The translations under genes were made by a program, and so were the position numbers. The notes below the pieces were generated by a model, which was not told the DNA's origin, did not search any database, and worked only from the letters and a program-made list of their open reading frames with translations. Shown one piece after another: positions 36,923 through 45,161 of a DNA stretch of 64,000 nt. Origin of the DNA: Imtechella halotolerans (lineage in GTDB: Bacteria; Bacteroidota; Bacteroidia; Flavobacteriales; Flavobacteriaceae); the NCBI RefSeq assembly GCF_028743515.2, contig NZ_CP117969.2:617001-681000 (forward strand). Direction: 5' to 3'. Position 1 is the first letter of the stretch, and the number at the start of each line of letters is the position of its first letter.

Positions 36923-39900
36923 ATGATAAACTCGCTTACTAAAGCCCTTTTTTCTACCCGACTTATGGCTGTTTTATTTGTTGTTTTTGCCACGGCCATG
37001 GCATTGGGAACTTTTGTTGAAAGTTGGTACAGTATTCAAACTGCACGTATTTGGATTTATAACGCATGGTGGTTTGAAGGAATTATGTTGTTTTTCGTAA
37101 TTAATTTTATGGGAAATATCAAACGTTACCAATTGTGGAAACGAGAAAAATGGGCCGTTTTACTGTTACACCTTTCCTGGATTCTTATTATTGCTGGAGC
37201 CTTTGTTACCCGATATATCAGTTATGAAGGAGTAATGCCTATTAGAGAAGGGCAGGAAGCTAATTTTTTCCTTTCTGAAAAAACATATGTAACTGCTTTT
37301 GTAGATGGAGAATTTGAAGGGGAACCTTTAAGAAAATCATTGCAAGATGTAGTGCTTTTTTCGAAGGAAGCTAACAATAAATTGGATTGGAATGAAGATT
37401 TTAAAGGAAAACCTTTCCGAATCCAATATGCTGGGTTTATTGAAGGAGCCGAGGAAACCTTGGTTGAGGATACCACAGGGGCTACCTATTTAAAAGTGGT
37501 AGAATCCAGTGGAGGAGAACGCCATGATCACTTTATTAAAGAAGGTGAAGTGACCAGCATCCATAACGTATTATTTGCGCTAAATCATCCTACACAAGGG
37601 GCGATTAATATTAGTACCAAGGATAGCGCGTATACTATTGAAACTCCTTTTGAAGGTACTTTCCTTAGAATGGCAGATCAGTTACAAGGAGAGGTATTTA
37701 AAGATACTGTTCAAGTCCTGCAATTACGTTCTTTATATAGTGTGGCAGGGATGCAGTTTGTGTTTCCTGATCCAGTAATTAAAGGAAGCTATGGGATTAA
37801 AGAAATGAAGGCTGAAGATAAGTTCAAAGGAAATCCGAATGCTATATTTCTGGATATTACTGTGGCTGACCAGACCCAACGTGTTGGACTTCTTGGAGGA
37901 CAATATATAATTAATGATCCAAAGAAGGTCAATGTTGGCGGATTTGATTTCCATCTTAGTTATGGTTCTATACGTCATGAACTTCCATTTACTATTCAGT
38001 TAAATGACTTTGTAGCGGAACGTTATCCCGGTACAGAAAAAAGTTATTCATCCTATATGAGTAAGGTCACTGTTAAGGACGAACAGTCTTTTGACTATGA
38101 TATTTATATGAACCATATTTTAGACCACAGAGGATATCGATTTTTTCAAGCTTCCTTTGATCCAGATGAAAAAGGAACAGTACTTTCTGTAAACCACGAT
38201 TATTGGGGAACTTGGATTACCTATATCGGGTACTTCCTGTTGTACACTGGTCTTATGGGTATCATGTTCTATGGTAAAACCCGTTTCCGTAGTCTTGGTG
38301 AGAAATTAAATGAAATAAAAGCGAAAAAAGCGACCTTAACCACTCTTTTGGTGTTGGGATTACTTTTACCTAGTATGGCCCAGGAGCATGCTGATACCAC
38401 TCATGGTCTTATGCCTACTAAACAACAAATTGATTCTGTGTTAAAAGCTACAAAGGTAGACAAAGCCCATGCAGAAAAATTTGGAGCGCTTGTAATTCAG
38501 GATGATGGTGGGCGTATGAAGCCTATAAATACATTTGCCTCTGAATTACTTCGAAAAATGAGCAAAAGTGATGTCTTTATGGGGATGGATGCCAATCAGG
38601 CGTTGCTTTCCATGATGCTTAATCCTGCAGCCTGGTATCACGCGGAGTTCATGTACCTTAAAAAAGACAACGATAGTCTGCACAATTTATTGGGAATTGA
38701 AAAAGGTGCCAAATATGTAAAGGCGATTGATTTCTTTACCCCTACAGGGGATTATAAGCTGGCGCCTTATTTGCAAGATGCCTATGCAACCAACACACCT
38801 AATCAATTTCAAAAGGACTTCAAAACTTCTGACCAGCGATTGGGACTCTTAAATCGTGCCTTGCAAGGAGAGATATTTAAAATCTTCCCTATACCTGATC
38901 ACGATAATAATAAATGGATATCTACGATGGATTATCGCGCTGATAATACCCTTATTCGCGATACCTTGTATGCTAATTTTGTGAATAATTCGATTCCATT
39001 CTACATCATGACCTTGCGTAATGCACTTAAAACAGGGGATTATAGTGAGTCTGATAAAATATTGGAAGCCTTTAACAAAAATCAGCATAACTACGGAACA
39101 GCCGTAATGCCTAGTGATTCTAAGATTAAGGCTGAAATCCTTTATAACAAATACGATATTTTCAAAAATCTTTTTAGCTGGTATATGTACGTAGGCACCT
39201 TGTTGTTTGTGGTTCTACTGATACAAATATTTAAAGACAGTAAAGGGATTCGGTTAACTGCAAAAATCCTTGGGTATGCCATTTTTGCCTTGTTTGCCCT
39301 ACATACAGCGGGTCTTATTGCACGTTGGTATGTATCGGGTCACGCACCTTGGAGTGATGCCTATGAGAGTATGATTTATGTAGCATGGGCCACTATGGGA
39401 ATGGGGGTGTTGTTTGCGAAAAAATCTCCTTTGACACTGGCCTCTACTGCCTTTGTAACCTCTATGGTACTAATGATTGCTCATTGGAGCTGGATGGATC
39501 CGGCCATAGCCAATTTGCAACCTGTACTCGATAGTTACTGGTTAATGATTCACGTTGCCGTTATTGTTGGTAGTTATGGACCGTTTACCTTAGGTTTAAT
39601 TATTGGAGCCGTCGTATTACTACTTATGTTGTTTACAACCAATGAAAACAAACCTAAAATGACTCTCGCCATTAAAGAGCTTACCATCGTAAATGAGCTT
39701 GCGTTAACAGTTGGACTTGTGATGCTTACCATTGGGAACTTTTTAGGAGGTCAATGGGCTAATGAGAGCTGGGGTCGTTACTGGGGTTGGGATCCTAAAG
39801 AAACCTGGGCCTTGGTAAGTATAATGGTGTATGCTTTTGTGGTACACATGCGTATAGTTCCTGGTCTTAGAGGTACCTGGGCCTTTAACTTTGCTAGTGT

Positions 39901-40084
39901 GGTTGCCTTTGCAAGTATTATGATGACCTACTTTGGAGTGAATTTCTATTTGTCTGGGTTACATAGTTATGCCAGCGGAGAAAAAATTATCACACCTAGC
40001 TTTGTATATTATTCTGTAGTGATCGTGGCGATTCTAGGTGCCTTATCCTATTGGAGATATAAGGTGCATTATAAGAAGAAATAA
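36923..40084 (+). CDS. ccsBA: Fused cytochrome c synthase CcsBA (ResB-CcsA)
   Basis: A 1053-residue fusion of the two system II cytochrome c maturation proteins. The N-terminus (about 1-110) has three membrane helices, then a long periplasmic ResB-like domain and a further helix near 430. A second exported region (about 460-730) leads into the CcsA part, with multiple helices from about 745 and the tryptophan-rich haem motif WGRYWGWDPKETWALV near residue 950. Conserved His lie in nearby helices (HTAGLIARWYVSGHAPW, MIHVAVIVGSYGPF, VVHMRIVPGLRG). It transports haem and attaches it to CxxCH apocytochromes. A TATTTTTG -7-like box occurs 41 bp before the start. Confidence 0.93.
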   Translation: MINSLTKALFSTRLMAVLFVVFATAMALGTFVESWYSIQTARIWIYNAWWFEGIMLFFVINFMGNIKRYQLWKREKWAVLLLHLSWILIIAGAFVTRYISYEGVMPIREGQEANFFLSEKTYVTAFVDGEFEGEPLRKSLQDVVLFSKEANNKLDWNEDFKGKPFRIQYAGFIEGAEETLVEDTTGATYLKVVESSGGERHDHFIKEGEVTSIHNVLFALNHPTQGAINISTKDSAYTIETPFEGTFLRMADQLQGEVFKDTVQVLQLRSLYSVAGMQFVFPDPVIKGSYGIKEMKAEDKFKGNPNAIFLDITVADQTQRVGLLGGQYIINDPKKVNVGGFDFHLSYGSIRHELPFTIQLNDFVAERYPGTEKSYSSYMSKVTVKDEQSFDYDIYMNHILDHRGYRFFQASFDPDEKGTVLSVNHDYWGTWITYIGYFLLYTGLMGIMFYGKTRFRSLGEKLNEIKAKKATLTTLLVLGLLLPSMAQEHADTTHGLMPTKQQIDSVLKATKVDKAHAEKFGALVIQDDGGRMKPINTFASELLRKMSKSDVFMGMDANQALLSMMLNPAAWYHAEFMYLKKDNDSLHNLLGIEKGAKYVKAIDFFTPTGDYKLAPYLQDAYATNTPNQFQKDFKTSDQRLGLLNRALQGEIFKIFPIPDHDNNKWISTMDYRADNTLIRDTLYANFVNNSIPFYIMTLRNALKTGDYSESDKILEAFNKNQHNYGTAVMPSDSKIKAEILYNKYDIFKNLFSWYMYVGTLLFVVLLIQIFKDSKGIRLTAKILGYAIFALFALHTAGLIARWYVSGHAPWSDAYESMIYVAWATMGMGVLFAKKSPLTLASTAFVTSMVLMIAHWSWMDPAIANLQPVLDSYWLMIHVAVIVGSYGPFTLGLIIGAVVLLLMLFTTNENKPKMTLAIKELTIVNELALTVGLVMLTIGNFLGGQWANESWGRYWGWDPKETWALVSIMVYAFVVHMRIVPGLRGTWAFNFASVVAFASIMMTYFGVNFYLSGLHSYASGEKIITPSFVYYSVVIVAILGALSYWRYKVHYKKK

Positions 40085-40140
40085 ATAGTCAGTAGTTATA
40101 ACCTCATACTTTTTTGTAATTTTATACAAGAAAGCTCGTA

Positions 40141-40171
40141 AAAAGTAGTTTTTCTAGAAAAGCTACTTTTT
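40141..40171 (+). terminator. Terminator of ccsBA
   Basis: AAAAGTAG (40141-40148) pairs with CTACTTTT (40163-40170), with an inner TTTTC/GAAAA extension, forming a long A/T-flanked hairpin ending in T. It lies between ccsBA and the glutathione peroxidase gene. Confidence 0.75.
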
Positions 40172-40210
40172 ATGATTTATAACCTAATGAAAAAGAAAAA
40201 ATTTCACACA

Positions 40211-40765
40211 ATGAAAAGAGTACTCACCCTTATCTGTGTGCTTTGTTTAGCAAGCACTCAGGCACAAAAAACAACTACAATGAATACCTCTGTACACCAA
40301 TTTACTGTGGAAGACATCTATGGTGAACCATTTGCCTTGGCAGATTTAAAAGGAAAAAAAGTGATGATTGTTAATACAGCCTCTGAGTGTGGGCTTACTC
40401 CACAATACAAGCAATTACAAGAGCTATATGATACCTATGGAGGTCAAAATTTTGTCATCATTGGTTTTCCAGCAAATAACTTTGCGGGGCAGGAGCCTGG
40501 ATCAAATGAATCCATAGCTAGTTTTTGTGAGGCTAATTATGGGGTTACCTTTCCCATGATGAGTAAAATTTCTGTTAAAGGGGACGATTGTCATCCTCTA
40601 TATACGTGGCTTACAAGTAAGGCCTTAAATGGAGTGGAGGATTCCGAAGTACAATGGAACTTTCAAAAGTACTTGATTGATGAACAAGGTCATTTGGCAA
40701 AAGTAATAGCACCACGTACCTTACCAACTGATGCGGAAATTGTAAACTGGATCACCTCAAATTAG
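40211..40765 (+). CDS. Glutathione peroxidase-family thiol peroxidase, exported
   Basis: A 184-residue protein starting at MKRVLTLICVLCLASTQAQ, a signal peptide; in-frame ATGs at 40172 and 40187 would place charged residues ahead of it, and 40172 is inside the terminator tail. Family motifs are MIVNTASECGLTPQY (peroxidatic Cys, not Sec), GFPANNFAGQEPGSNE and VQWNFQKYLIDEQG. Bacterial homologues usually take electrons from thioredoxin-like proteins, and glutathione is not expected in this lineage. It is predicted to reduce peroxides in the periplasm. Confidence 0.9.
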   Translation: MKRVLTLICVLCLASTQAQKTTTMNTSVHQFTVEDIYGEPFALADLKGKKVMIVNTASECGLTPQYKQLQELYDTYGGQNFVIIGFPANNFAGQEPGSNESIASFCEANYGVTFPMMSKISVKGDDCHPLYTWLTSKALNGVEDSEVQWNFQKYLIDEQGHLAKVIAPRTLPTDAEIVNWITSN

Positions 40766-40786
40766 GCAAATAACCAACCAAGAATT

Positions 40787-41944
40787 GTGAAAAAAGAACC
40801 GTATAAACTCAACACCATTTGTACTCATACAGGTGAATTAGAGGATACCCAGTTTAAGGGAGCTGTTTCTCCCTTATATATGAGTACGTCCTATGCCTAT
40901 GAAGGGGTAGAGGTAAAACGTTATCCCAGGTATTTTAATACTCCCAATCAGGTGGCATTGGCTAAAAAGATGGCCGCTTTAGAACATGCAGAAGCTGCAT
41001 TGATTTTCGGTAGTGGAATGGCCGCTGTAAGTACCGCACTTTTAGCCTTTTTGCGTTCAGGAGATCACGTAGTTTTACAGAAAACCCTTTATGGGGGTAC
41101 CTATAATTTTGTGGTGGAGGAATTTCCTAAATATGGGATTAGCTTTACCATGACTGAAGGGCTTTCCATAGCTGATTTTCAGGCAGCCATACAGCCAAAT
41201 ACCAAAGTCATTTATATAGAAACTCCTTCCAATCCTTTATTGACCATTACGGATATAAAGGCAGTGGCTGAACTTGCAAAAAAACATAATTTGGTGTCAA
41301 TGATAGACAACACCTTTGCAAGTCCGGTGAATCAAAACCCTATCGATTTTGGAATTGATGTAGTCATACATAGTGCTACTAAATATTTAGGAGGGCATAG
41401 TGATATTTTGGCAGGAGCTGTTTGCGCCTCGTCCGGGCATATTGATCGTATTTTTCAGCTTGCTAAAAACCTCGGTGGTAGTTTAAGTGATTATACCGTA
41501 TGGTTACTAGAGCGCAGTATAAAAACCCTTGGAATAAGAGTAAAGGCCCAGAATCGTAATGCGAGACGTTTGGCTAAATTTTTAAATAAGCATTCGGATA
41601 TAGCCAAGGTGTATTATCCAGGTTTAAAATCACATCCTGGCCATGAATTGGCTCGAAAGCAAATGCGGGGTTATGGAGGAATGCTGTCTTTTGAGTTGAA
41701 TGAAGATATTGATATAGCAGTATTTTTGGAATCTCTTGAACTTATAAAGCCTTCGATGAGTTTGGCCGGTGTTGAGAGTACCATACTGTCTCCAACCAAA
41801 ACTTCGCATTCACTTCTTAGTGCCCAGGAAAGAGCTGTTCAGGGAATTGCAGACGGACTACTACGATTTTCGGTAGGAATAGAGGACAAGAAAGACCTTA
41901 TAGATGATATTGAGCAAGCCATTGAAAAGGCTAAAAAGAAATAA
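40787..41944 (+). CDS. Trans-sulfuration PLP enzyme (cystathionine gamma-synthase/lyase or methionine gamma-lyase family)
   Basis: A 385-residue Cys/Met-metabolism PLP enzyme that starts with GTG. It has YMSTSYAYEGVEVKRYPRYFNTPNQ near the N-terminus, FGSGMAAVSTALLAFL (PLP phosphate), ETPSNPLLTITD, DNTFASPVNQNP and HSATKYLGGHSD with the Schiff-base Lys. Gamma-synthase, gamma-lyase or methionine gamma-lyase activity cannot be separated by eye. The neighbouring bshB1 gene, 50 bp downstream, makes a link to cysteine supply for bacillithiol attractive but unproved. Confidence 0.88.
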   Translation: MKKEPYKLNTICTHTGELEDTQFKGAVSPLYMSTSYAYEGVEVKRYPRYFNTPNQVALAKKMAALEHAEAALIFGSGMAAVSTALLAFLRSGDHVVLQKTLYGGTYNFVVEEFPKYGISFTMTEGLSIADFQAAIQPNTKVIYIETPSNPLLTITDIKAVAELAKKHNLVSMIDNTFASPVNQNPIDFGIDVVIHSATKYLGGHSDILAGAVCASSGHIDRIFQLAKNLGGSLSDYTVWLLERSIKTLGIRVKAQNRNARRLAKFLNKHSDIAKVYYPGLKSHPGHELARKQMRGYGGMLSFELNEDIDIAVFLESLELIKPSMSLAGVESTILSPTKTSHSLLSAQERAVQGIADGLLRFSVGIEDKKDLIDDIEQAIEKAKKK

Positions 41945-41994
41945 TACAGCATAAGTAGTAATTAAGGCATCTTGCCTTCATTAAAGATAGATAT

Positions 41995-42717
41995 ATGAAA
42001 CTGGATATACTAGCCATAGGGGCACATCCTGACGATGTTGAATTGGGATGCGGAGCTACCTTGGCAAAGGAAATTTCAAAAGGTAAGAAAGTAGGGATTA
42101 TTGATCTTACAAGAGGAGAGTTAGGTACACGGGGTTCCGCTGAAATAAGAGATAGGGAAGCTACAAAAGCTGCCGAAATCTTAGGGGTTATGGTACGTGA
42201 AAATCTGGAGTTTGCTGATGGTTTCTTTGTAAATGATAAAGCACATCAACTGGAAATTATAAAAATGATACGCAAGTATAAGCCGGAAATTGTGTTTTGT
42301 AATGCTATTGATGACAGACATATCGACCATGCCAAGGGAAGTAAACTAGTAAGTGACGCTTGTTTTTTGAGTGGTTTATCCAAGATTGATACGCAGTTTC
42401 CAGGTGAAGAAACCTGGCAAGAAGCCTGGCGTCCCAAACATGTATTTCATTATATTCAATGGAAGCATATTGAGCCTGATTTTGTGGTGGATGTAAGCGG
42501 ATTTATGGATACTAAATTGAAAGCAGTGTTGGCTTACGAATCCCAATTTTATGATGCTCAAAGTACCGAACCTGAAACACCTATTTCAAGCACTAATTTT
42601 TTGGAGAGTGTAAGCTATAGAGCACGTGATTTGGGACGTATTATAGGAACTCAGCATGCAGAAGGTTTTACAAGTGAGCGCTATGTGGCTGTGGATCAGA
42701 TAACCGATTTGATCTAA
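41995..42717 (+). CDS. bshB1: Bacillithiol biosynthesis deacetylase BshB1
   Basis: A 240-residue cytoplasmic LmbE/PIG-L deacetylase that removes acetate from N-acetylglucosaminyl-malate, the second step of bacillithiol synthesis. The zinc motif is AIGAHPDDVELGCGATLAKE. RGELGTRGSAEIRDREA is the BshB1-specific segment, and DDRHIDHAKGS supplies the second His pair. It indicates that this organism uses bacillithiol as its low-molecular-weight thiol. It is distinct from the large exported PIG-L protein encoded at 28.6-31.1 kb. Confidence 0.95.
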   Translation: MKLDILAIGAHPDDVELGCGATLAKEISKGKKVGIIDLTRGELGTRGSAEIRDREATKAAEILGVMVRENLEFADGFFVNDKAHQLEIIKMIRKYKPEIVFCNAIDDRHIDHAKGSKLVSDACFLSGLSKIDTQFPGEETWQEAWRPKHVFHYIQWKHIEPDFVVDVSGFMDTKLKAVLAYESQFYDAQSTEPETPISSTNFLESVSYRARDLGRIIGTQHAEGFTSERYVAVDQITDLI

Positions 42718-42737
42718 AAAAAATTTTTAAAAAACGT

Positions 42738-42769
42738 TTGGATAGAATTAAATAATTGCATTACATTTG
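42738..42769 (+). promoter_or_regulatory. Bacteroidota sigma-A promoter for tRNA-His
   Basis: TTG at 42738-42740 (within TTTG), a 21-bp spacer and TACATTTG at 42762-42769 fit the consensus. The predicted transcript begins about 40 nt before the mature tRNA. Confidence 0.75.
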
Positions 42770-42814
42770 CACCTGCTTAGATGAAGGCAATTGCCCAGTA
42801 TCAAAGTAACAAAC

Positions 42815-42889
<75 letters not shown>

Positions 42890-42895
42890 CGTTAG

Positions 42896-42923
42896 AAAGC
42901 CTTTCCTTGGAGAGGCTTTTTTT
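42896..42923 (+). terminator. Terminator of tRNA-His
   Basis: AAAGCCT (42896-42902) pairs with AGGCTTT (42913-42919), extended by a partial inner stem, and is followed by a T run, 6 bp after the tRNA. Confidence 0.85.
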
Positions 42924-42963
42924 ATTGTGTTCCCTGTATGTTAACTGAGTCAAGGGATCAAGG

Positions 42964-42977
42964 GGATCAAGACTAAA
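42964..42977. repeat. 14-bp direct repeat, left copy
   Basis: GGATCAAGACTAAA, identical to 45086-45099. Just to its left the same word starts a short tandem (GGGATCAAGGGGATCAAG, 42954-42971). The two copies bracket the transposase remnant and the hip module, so they may mark the ends of an inserted block or old recombination joints. Confidence 0.5.
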
Positions 42978-42985
42978 TGTTGTGT

Positions 42986-43198
42986 TTACGCAAATAATTT
43001 GGTCAATCTATATAGGAAGAATTCTATGTTTCTAACCCCTCTGAATTGACTTCTAAAAGCTTTTATTTTAGCATAGAATGATTCAGCGGAAGCGTTTGTG
43101 CTTCTGTTTATAAAATAATTCAGGATGGATCTGTAATTAACTGTTATGGTGTTTGCAATGGTATTGAATGCTCTAAAACCCACCTCAATACCGCGCAT
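42986..43198 (-). pseudogene. Transposase remnant (C-terminal fragment, ISAon1/ISL3-like)
   Basis: Only the last 70 residues remain. The segment NRSTNASAESFYAKIKAF followed by RSQFRGVRNIEFFLYRLTKL is the characteristic end of DDE transposases of the ISAon1/ISL3-like type common in Bacteroidota, here with a natural stop. Upstream of residue 1 the sequence turns directly into the hip-operon terminator, so the catalytic domain is missing and no terminal inverted repeats are seen. It indicates past mobile-element activity at this locus beside tRNA-His. Confidence 0.8.
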
Positions 43199-43225
43199 AA
43201 AAAAAGAGCATTTTTTAGAAAATGC
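43199..43225 (-). terminator. Rho-independent terminator of the hip operon
   Basis: On the minus strand GCATTTT pairs with AAAATGC (43208-43214 with 43219-43225, 4-nt loop) and is followed by seven T (43205-43199). It lies 65 bp after the hipT-like stop and abuts the transposase remnant. Confidence 0.8.
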
Positions 43226-43289
43226 CCATTATTTATCTTTCCAATCGCTCAACATCAATAATCACTTCCACCTACAACACTTTGCCTCG

Positions 43290-44228
43290 TTAAATAAGTC
43301 GTTCATATCTTGTTTCTAAAATACCTTTGTAAGCAGTTTTCATATCATCCGATAAAAAGGAATTATCAATCCATGTAATAGCTTTAGATTTATTTTTGAG
43401 CATACGCTTAAATACACCTTGTATTTGTCTATCAGTTAATCCAAGTCCTTGGCCTAAATGCTCAAAATGAGTTTTTCTAAGTTTTCGCTTTTTCCCTTCG
43501 ATGGTGAGTGCCAATTCTTCAATATCTTCAGGAAGGACAATAGACACATTTAACAAATCATATGCAGGAGCTAATATCCAACCTGAAGGGCTTTCTATCA
43601 TGGAAAAGTTTTTCAAATGCATATCATTATTTCCCGTGAGAAAACTAAAGATAGCCAATTCAAAATAGAAGATTTTATCCAACAAAGTATTATTAGAATA
43701 ACTGTCCAAGGCTTTACCAACTTTTTCCATGGAGCTTTTATATTTATCATAAGCTTCCGTTATTTGAAACATATCCAACATATGGATTTTCTTTCCTTTT
43801 TCAGTCCTATCGATACGTTTGGTAACATAAGACAATTCACCCGAAGACAATTTTATCAAACTTGAAGGCACAACCCGTATGCCAAAAGCTTCCGCAATCC
43901 GCATAGTCAAATGTTCGTTCTCTGGCATTTCCGGAAATTGATGGGATGGTGGTTTAAATATATACTGGTCACCAAGTGCTCCAACAACGGTTAACAGTGT
44001 ATCGGCTTGTTCTTTCGTTTTTTTTACCAAGGACATGGATAATTTAGGTTGCACACCTGGTATAGCAACACTGCGCTCAACAACACTTTTTGCCAATTCC
44101 GCCATTTGGTCTATAGTATAGGGAATTATTGGAGGTGTTGTGATACCAAAGAATTCCATAGAACACTTTTTATGAAAATCAGTGTCATTTTCAAGAGGCT
44201 CATAACAATATAAACATTTTCGCTTCAT
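43290..44228 (-). CDS. HipT-like serine/threonine kinase toxin with N-terminal Cys/His cluster
   Basis: A 312-residue HipA-family kinase lacking the HipA N-terminal subdomain, which is encoded separately upstream. It opens with a putative zinc-binding cluster C5-x2-C8-x10-H19-x2-C22. The loop RSVAIPGVQPKLSMS aligns with the Gly-rich/autophosphorylation loop of HipA; S53 would correspond to the autophosphorylated Ser, and residue 55 is Ala. Kinase residues are intact: K92 in YIFKPP, catalytic D202 in GNNDMHLKN, and metal-binding D224 in APAYDLLN. By analogy with E. coli O127 HipBST it would phosphorylate a translation factor such as an aminoacyl-tRNA synthetase; the target here is unknown. Confidence 0.85.
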   Translation of the reverse strand: MKRKCLYCYEPLENDTDFHKKCSMEFFGITTPPIIPYTIDQMAELAKSVVERSVAIPGVQPKLSMSLVKKTKEQADTLLTVVGALGDQYIFKPPSHQFPEMPENEHLTMRIAEAFGIRVVPSSLIKLSSGELSYVTKRIDRTEKGKKIHMLDMFQITEAYDKYKSSMEKVGKALDSYSNNTLLDKIFYFELAIFSFLTGNNDMHLKNFSMIESPSGWILAPAYDLLNVSIVLPEDIEELALTIEGKKRKLRKTHFEHLGQGLGLTDRQIQGVFKRMLKNKSKAITWIDNSFLSDDMKTAYKGILETRYERLI

Positions 44229-44305
44229 CTATTAAAATTTCGTTAGCCACATGGTCAATATTTAATTATTTAGAAAGGTATAACCAACTCATAACTCAAT
44301 GCTCA

Positions 44306-44644
44306 TTATAGGCTTTCGTGGTCATCAGTTTTAGGTACAACGCTTACGGCCCCAATACAATTCTGGCAACAGGCCAATAATAATCCCATGCGGTCATTTC
44401 GGTTTATTTTCCAGTTTTTAGATGCAATATCCAGTAACCAACCTTCAGGAATTAAGCCTTCAAAAAAGGGAAATAATTTATTGTCAGTATAAGCTTCTTT
44501 CCTAACAGGCATGGTAAACGTTATAAATTCAGAAGGATGGGCTTCTACATAAGTTGCCTCATACTGAAAAACATAATCACCTTCGTTAGTTTCGGTAATA
44601 GTTCCTGCCAAATAATCTTTATAATATACGTTACCTTGTCTCAT
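44306..44644 (-). CDS. HipS-like protein (free-standing HipA N-terminal subdomain 1)
   Basis: A 112-residue small protein homologous to the first subdomain of HipA: VYYKDYLAGTITETNEGDYVFQY, then FTMPVRKEAY and the hallmark FPFFEGLIPEGWLLDIASK, with a C-terminal ALLA/CIGAV-like helix. In the E. coli O127 three-gene system this piece is the antitoxin that blocks HipT, with an important Trp; W69 here lies in the equivalent PEGW segment. The start overlaps the hipB stop by 14 bp, implying coupled translation, and 77 bp separate its stop from the kinase gene. Confidence 0.82.
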   Translation of the reverse strand: MRQGNVYYKDYLAGTITETNEGDYVFQYEATYVEAHPSEFITFTMPVRKEAYTDNKLFPFFEGLIPEGWLLDIASKNWKINRNDRMGLLLACCQNCIGAVSVVPKTDDHESL

Positions 44645-44849
44645 TGTTCAATGCTTTACTATTAACAGGGGCTAACTCATGCCCAAACATAGCAAGAACA
44701 AGATTAACCTTTTCCATATTAAGCTTGGTCTTGCCTTGTTCTATTTTTCGTACCACAGTTAAAGCAACACCGGCTCTGTCGGCAAACTCTTCTTGTGTGA
44801 GCCCAACTTCTTTTCTTCGTTCTTTAACAAATTCTGCTAATGATTTCAT
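44631..44849 (-). CDS. HipB-like antitoxin/repressor (Xre-type HTH)
   Basis: A 72-residue protein that is almost entirely one helix-turn-helix domain (LAEFVKERRKEVGLTQEEFADRAGV, then ALTVVRKIEQGKTKLNMEKVNLVLAMFG). This is the usual first gene of hip loci and the expected autorepressor. Three near-identical palindromes lie 20-117 bp upstream of its start. The C-terminal tail is short, without the long HipB extension of E. coli K-12. Confidence 0.88.
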   Translation of the reverse strand: MKSLAEFVKERRKEVGLTQEEFADRAGVALTVVRKIEQGKTKLNMEKVNLVLAMFGHELAPVNSKALNNETR

Positions 44850-44868
44850 CTTATATTTAGATTATGAT

Positions 44869-44886
44869 TATATGCTTTTACATATA
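44869..44886 (-). promoter_or_regulatory. Operator O1 of the hip operon
   Basis: TATATG-CTTTTA-CATATA, perfect 6-bp half-sites around a 6-bp spacer, 20 bp before the hipB start and just downstream of the predicted transcription start. Confidence 0.7.
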
Positions 44887-44894
44887 ATTTTAAG

Positions 44895-44902
44895 CAAATA
44901 TA
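44895..44902 (-). promoter_or_regulatory. Predicted -7 box of the hip promoter
   Basis: Minus-strand TATATTTG fits TAnnTTTG and lies between operators O1 and O2; O2 would cover the -33 region, so repressor binding at O1 and O2 would block initiation. Confidence 0.6.
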
Positions 44903-44918
44903 CACAATTATATGCTTT

Positions 44919-44936
44919 TACATATAATTTAAATTT
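44919..44936 (-). promoter_or_regulatory. Operator O2 of the hip operon
   Basis: Identical 18-bp palindrome TATATG-CTTTTA-CATATA, exactly 50 bp from O1 (about five helical turns) and overlapping the expected -33 region. Confidence 0.7.
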
Positions 44937-44948
44937 AAAAGACACATT

Positions 44949-44966
44949 TATATGCTTTTGCATATA
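44949..44966 (-). promoter_or_regulatory. Operator O3 of the hip operon
   Basis: TATATG-CTTTTG-CATATA, one base different from O1 and O2 in the spacer, exactly 30 bp from O2 (about three helical turns), so all three sites lie on the same DNA face. Confidence 0.68.
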
Positions 44967-45014
44967 AATTTAGGGATAGGTTTTAAAATGAAGTGAAGAG
45001 ATTAAGTATAAGAG

Positions 45015-45045
45015 AGCCCAGAAAGATACTGGGCTTATATTTACT
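45015..45045 (+). terminator. Orphan plus-strand terminator-like hairpin
   Basis: AGCCCAG (45015-45021) pairs with CTGGGCT (45029-45035) and is followed by a T-rich stretch on the plus strand. No plus-strand gene precedes it, so it may belong to lost DNA of the island or act weakly for the minus-strand esterase gene. Confidence 0.5.
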
Positions 45046-45085
45046 TTTTTTTACTTTTTATGCATTTGTTTGAATTCATTTTAAA

Positions 45086-45099
45086 GGATCAAGACTAAA
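45086..45099. repeat. 14-bp direct repeat, right copy
   Basis: GGATCAAGACTAAA, identical to 42964-42977. It lies between the hip control region and the esterase gene. Confidence 0.5.
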
Positions 45100-45161
45100 G
45101 AATCACAACCAAAAGTTGGGTCTAAATGATAAATACCGGGTCAGGAATATATAAAGCGTGA

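Noticed and set aside
43290-44644. Two HipA-like frames could be one hipA broken by a frameshift
   Set aside because: The frames are separated by 77 bp with in-frame stops. The kinase has its own N-terminal Cys/His cluster, and the small frame ends naturally. Together with the HTH gene this matches the known B-S-T layout.
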